This document shows, in pieces, positions 60,603 through 64,000 of a stretch of 64,000 nt of DNA; position 1 is the first letter of the stretch, and each line of letters begins with the position of its first letter. Made by a program: the position numbers and the translations under genes. Below the pieces are notes generated by a model. That model did not search any database and was not told the DNA's origin. It saw only the letters and a program-made list of their open reading frames with translations. Origin of the DNA: Metapseudomonas boanensis. Its GTDB lineage: Bacteria > Pseudomonadota > Gammaproteobacteria > Pseudomonadales > Pseudomonadaceae. The stretch covers positions 248,001 to 312,000 of the forward strand of contig NZ_JAGTIS010000001.1 in NCBI RefSeq assembly GCF_018704125.1. Reading direction: 5' to 3'.

Positions 60603-63043
60603 CTTCCGCACTCGCTCATCACGAGCAGCACCATCTCGCCGCCCGTGCCGAAAGCTACCGCCACCACGATGTGCAGTTCGCCCAGTGGGCGGCAGGCTTC
60701 GGCGTGATCCGCCACCGCGACGACACCCAGGTGCGCGTCTTCGACATGGCGGTGGAGCTGGAACAGCGCGGGCTGGTCGCGAGCCGCGCCGCCGTGTACG
60801 AGATGCTGAGCGGACTCGATCGGATAAGCGCCATGGGCCTATGGCTGGTCGTGCATATGACTTATGCGCAGCGGGTCTACCGTGACGGCCGCGCATTGAA
60901 CCCCGAGGATTTCAAACCGGATCCCCAGGGCCACACCGGTGGCGCCCTCAACATGGTACCTGCCTACGCGGGCTATCTCGCGATTAACGCGCTGACTGAC
61001 ATCACTCGCGGCTGGGTGATGGGACAGGGCCACTGCGTCGCGGCCATCGACGCCCTGAACTTGCTGCTCGGCAATCTGTCGCCGGCCCATGCCGAGCGCT
61101 ACGCCCTGGACGACGCTGGTCTCTCGCGCTTCGTGCAAGACTTCTACAGCTATGCCATCACGTCGGAGGGGCGTCCGGCCTCGCCGCTCGGCAGTCATGT
61201 GAACGTGCACACCGCAGGTGGGATCAGTGAGGGTGGTTACCTGGGGTTTGCCGAGCTGCAGTATGTGCACATGCCGCTGCCGGGCGAGCGCCTGGTCGCC
61301 TTCCTCAGCGACGGCGCCTTCGAAGAGCAGCGCGGCAGCGACTGGGCGCCGCGTTGGTGGCGCGCCGAGGACAGCGGAATGGTGGCGCCGATCATGATCG
61401 CCAACGGACGACGCATCGAACAGCGTTCGACGCTAGAGCAGCAGGGCGGGGCTGACTGGCTGCAGAAGCATTTGCGCTTGAACGGCTTCGATCCCCTGCT
61501 CATCGATGGTACCGATCCGGCGGCTTTCGCCTGGGCCATCTGGGAGATGGAAGAGCGCTTGTCGGCTTGTACCCGGGCCGTGCTCGAAGGCCATGCCCAG
61601 TATCCCGTACCCCTGCACTATGCGATTGCCGAGGCCCCCAAGGGCTATGGCTTTCCTGGCGCTGGCACCAACCGGGCGCACAATCTGCCGCTCGAGGGCA
61701 ATCCGGTGCGGGACGAAGTCGCCCGGGGCCAGTTCAACGATGCAGTGCGCTCACTGTTCGTGCCGGCCGACGAACTGACCCTCAGCCTAAGCCGGCTCAA
61801 TAACCACGCCGAGCGGCGGCGAGTGCGGGAGCGCGATCATGCCATGACGCGCCAGACCGTGCCCGCCATCAACCGTGTTGTCCCGGCCTGGCGACCGACT
61901 GGCGACCGAGAGTCGCCGATGGCGGCCTTGGACACGCTGTTTTGCGAGATCGCTGAGTGCAATCCAGAGCACCGGGTGCGCGTCGGCAATCCCGATGAGC
62001 TGGCCAGCAACCGCATGAGCGCGACGCTGGCGCGCTGCCGGCATCGCGTATTCGTAACGGAAGCGGGGCTGCAGGAGGCGGTAGACGGCCAAGTCATCAC
62101 GGCGTTGAACGAGGAAGCGATCGCCGGTGCGGCCTTGGGCAACAAGGGCGGGCTGAACCTCATCGTCAGCTACGAGGCGTTCGCGATGAAGATGCTCGGC
62201 ACGCTGCGCCAGGAGCTCCTGTTCGCCCGCCATCAGAAGGAGGCGGGGCGACCGGCGCAATGGCTTGGCGTGCCGCTGCTGCTCAGCTCCCACACCTGGG
62301 AGAACGGCAAGAACGAACAATCGCACCAGGACCCGAGCTTTGCTGAATCCCTGCTCGGAGAAATGTCCGATGTCGCCGTGGTGCGTTTTCCCGCCGATGC
62401 CAACAGCGCCATGGCCTGTTTGGTCGATGCCTACCAACGGCGTGGCGAACTGCATGCCTTGGTGGTGCCGAAGAGCGAGCTGCCGGTGGTCTTATCGGCT
62501 GAGCAATCCGAGCGATTGGTCACCGACGGCGTGCTTTGCATCGCCGGTTCGGCTGGGGCGCCAGTCCAACTCATTGCCGTCGGTGCCTTCCAGTTGCAGG
62601 AATGTTTGAAGGCTTGGCGGCGCCTCAATGTCCGTGGAGTGGATGCATCGGTCTGTTACCTGCTCGAACCCGGCCGCTTCCGCCAGGGGCGTGACACCCT
62701 CGAATCGACCTACCTGTCGCTGGCAACCCAAACGCTGTTCGCCAATCCGGAGGCCGTCCGGGTCGTCGTCAGCCATACCCGGCCGGAGCCCATGCTCGGC
62801 GTGCTGCGCCCGCTCGACACGGGCCGCAAAACCCGTGGGCTCGGCTACTGCAACCGCGGCGGTACGTTGAACCTGGCGGGCATGCTCTTCGCCAACCGTT
62901 GCACTTGGTTGCACATCCTGAGCGCGGTGGCGGAACTCGTCGCGACAATGCCTGGGGAGTGGCTAAACCCATCGGAGTTGACCGCCATGGCCGGAGCGGG
63001 CGATGTCTTGTCGATTGTCACGTCCGGCCCGTGTGAAATCTGA
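60599..63043 (+). CDS. xfp: Phosphoketolase (xylulose-5-P/fructose-6-P)
   Basis: An 814-aa thiamine-diphosphate enzyme that splits xylulose-5-P (or fructose-6-P) with phosphate to acetyl phosphate and glyceraldehyde-3-P (or erythrose-4-P). Signatures: GHTGGALNMVPAY (about 112-124), WVMGQGH, the SDGAFEEQRGSDWAPRWW cofactor region (about 237-254), LSSHTWENGKNEQSHQDPS (about 561-579) and VVSHTRPEPM near the end. Length is typical. No acetate kinase or phosphotransacetylase gene is visible in the window. Confidence 0.95.
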   Translation: MTSALAHHEQHHLAARAESYRHHDVQFAQWAAGFGVIRHRDDTQVRVFDMAVELEQRGLVASRAAVYEMLSGLDRISAMGLWLVVHMTYAQRVYRDGRALNPEDFKPDPQGHTGGALNMVPAYAGYLAINALTDITRGWVMGQGHCVAAIDALNLLLGNLSPAHAERYALDDAGLSRFVQDFYSYAITSEGRPASPLGSHVNVHTAGGISEGGYLGFAELQYVHMPLPGERLVAFLSDGAFEEQRGSDWAPRWWRAEDSGMVAPIMIANGRRIEQRSTLEQQGGADWLQKHLRLNGFDPLLIDGTDPAAFAWAIWEMEERLSACTRAVLEGHAQYPVPLHYAIAEAPKGYGFPGAGTNRAHNLPLEGNPVRDEVARGQFNDAVRSLFVPADELTLSLSRLNNHAERRRVRERDHAMTRQTVPAINRVVPAWRPTGDRESPMAALDTLFCEIAECNPEHRVRVGNPDELASNRMSATLARCRHRVFVTEAGLQEAVDGQVITALNEEAIAGAALGNKGGLNLIVSYEAFAMKMLGTLRQELLFARHQKEAGRPAQWLGVPLLLSSHTWENGKNEQSHQDPSFAESLLGEMSDVAVVRFPADANSAMACLVDAYQRRGELHALVVPKSELPVVLSAEQSERLVTDGVLCIAGSAGAPVQLIAVGAFQLQECLKAWRRLNVRGVDASVCYLLEPGRFRQGRDTLESTYLSLATQTLFANPEAVRVVVSHTRPEPMLGVLRPLDTGRKTRGLGYCNRGGTLNLAGMLFANRCTWLHILSAVAELVATMPGEWLNPSELTAMAGAGDVLSIVTSGPCEI

Positions 63044-63110
63044 CCAACTCGGTTCCCGAACTGCCGGTGCATGCCCTGTACTGACTCGTATAAACCCAGG
63101 AGAAAGAATC

Positions 63111-64000
63111 ATGAAACTACAGTTTCTAGGCGCCACCGGTACGGTGACCGGCTCCCGTTACCTCGTCACCGAAGGGAAGACGCGTATCCTGGTCGATTGC
63201 GGGCTGTTCCAGGGCGTAAAGGCCTTGCGCCTGCGCAATTGGAAGTCCTTTCCGATCGAGCCCGCCGACATCGACGCGGTCGTGCTGACCCACGCCCATC
63301 TCGACCACAGCGGCTATCTGCCGCGGTTGATCCGCGACGGCTTCGTCGGCCCGGTGTACTGCACGCCCGCCACCCGCGCCTTGGCCGAGATCCTGTTGCC
63401 TGACAGCGGCAAGCTGCAGGAGGAGGACGCGGAGCGCGCCAACCGCTACGGCTACAGCAAGCACCACCCGGCCGATCCCCTGTATACGGAGCTGCAAGCC
63501 GAACGCGCCCTCAAGGCGTTCGAAACGCGCGATTTCCACGACGTTTTCGAGATCGGCAACCTGCGCGTTCACTTCACCCCGGCCGGGCACATCCTCGGCG
63601 CCGCGTGTGTGCATGTTGAGAACCTCGAGCGTAAGTTGAGTTTCAGCGGCGATCTCGGCCGCCCGAACGATCCGGTGATGCAGCCGCCGATGCCGGTCGG
63701 CCGCGCCGACTATCTGGTGCTTGAGTCCACTTATGGCGACCGCCGCCACCCGGTGGTCGATGTCGCCGAGCAGCTGGCGACTATCGTCAACACCACCGTC
63801 GGCCGCGGTGGCACGGTCATGTTGCCGGCTTTTGCCGTCGGGCGGGCGCAGGCACTGCTACACCTGCTGATCCAGTTGCGCGCCACGGGGCGCATCCCGG
63901 CTGTGCCGTTCTACCTGGACAGTCCCATGGCCATCGACGTGACGGAGGTGTTTTGCCGATTCCGTGCCGAGCATCGGCTCACCGAAGCCGAGTGCCACGC
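63111..64000 (+). CDS. Beta-CASP metallo-beta-lactamase RNase-like protein (3' end cut)
   Basis: At least 296 residues, cut by the window edge. MKLQFLGATGTVTGSRYLV starts the fold; LTHAHLDHSGYLPRL (about residues 62-76) is the metal-binding HxHxDH, FTPAGHILGAA the second His, SGDLGRPNDP the bridging Asp, and TVMLPAFAVGRAQ with YLDSPMAIDVTE begins the beta-CASP insert. These make it an RNA- or nucleic-acid-processing CPSF/YSH1-type hydrolase. AGGAG precedes the ATG. It lies 67 bp after the phosphoketolase, same strand, probably one operon. Confidence 0.93.
   Translation, partial: MKLQFLGATGTVTGSRYLVTEGKTRILVDCGLFQGVKALRLRNWKSFPIEPADIDAVVLTHAHLDHSGYLPRLIRDGFVGPVYCTPATRALAEILLPDSGKLQEEDAERANRYGYSKHHPADPLYTELQAERALKAFETRDFHDVFEIGNLRVHFTPAGHILGAACVHVENLERKLSFSGDLGRPNDPVMQPPMPVGRADYLVLESTYGDRRHPVVDVAEQLATIVNTTVGRGGTVMLPAFAVGRAQALLHLLIQLRATGRIPAVPFYLDSPMAIDVTEVFCRFRAEHRLTEAECH

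Overview
The window looks like a Pseudomonas chromosome of high G+C, outside or at the edge of the P. aeruginosa group. The left 28 kb is dense core genome with families, operon overlaps and gene orders familiar from that genus: nadK-pepN, PepSY-PepSY-BqsRS, pnuC/NadR-like-uppP, CopRS-queF, and mlaA-RssB-RssC-tal-dusA. No rRNA, tRNA or CRISPR array was seen.

Core region (1-28.0 kb). In order it holds: NAD kinase (cut by the window edge), a metallophosphatase, a rhomboid protease, DUF1315 and DUF2797 proteins, and aminopeptidase N with a strong terminator. Next come a DUF1302/DUF1329 outer-membrane pair, queD, a patatin-like lipase, and two PepSY proteins with a BqsRS-like two-component system. 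The rest is DUF3429, a nicotinamide riboside uptake/kinase pair, uppP, a CopRS-like metal sensor pair, queF, a HAD-fold protein that lacks its nucleophile, a thioesterase, MlaA, the RssB/RssC phosphatase-STAS pair, transaldolase and dusA.

Mobile region (28.0-46.3 kb). A tyrosine integrase starts 86 bp from the dusA start codon, which is the arrangement of genomic islands that integrate at the 5' end of dusA. The island carries a PrtN-like activator coupled to a large PrimPol/ATPase replication protein, and an unrecognised 160-aa protein. It also has an AT-rich gene-poor stretch with one perfect DnaA box, a serine recombinase and a P4-like Ash/Icd-type locus. An intact IS66 element has a perfect 8-bp target duplication, and degraded AAA-ATPase and RNase H-like remnants lie beyond it. 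An IS3 element with a 3-bp duplication was itself split by an IS110 element. A TlpA/CcdA thiol pair sits between the remnants and the IS3 element.

Metal and stress cargo (46.4-64 kb). First come a secreted YVTN beta-propeller, a Met-rich periplasmic protein and an ICMT-family membrane protein. A translationally coupled chain follows: small membrane protein, YHS-type Cu+-ATPase, small membrane protein, secreted domain protein. After a His-rich DUF2933 protein there is a complete HlyD / double-ATPase / two ABC-2 permease exporter. The window ends in a tightly coupled operon: AMP-phosphorylase-type enzyme, PRPP-synthetase-like protein, phosphoketolase and a beta-CASP metallo-beta-lactamase RNase (cut by the edge). 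Read together, the last four suggest a route from RNA through nucleotides to pentose phosphates and acetyl phosphate. That is the most interesting candidate system here, but it is an inference from gene families. The right end of the island was not found in the window.
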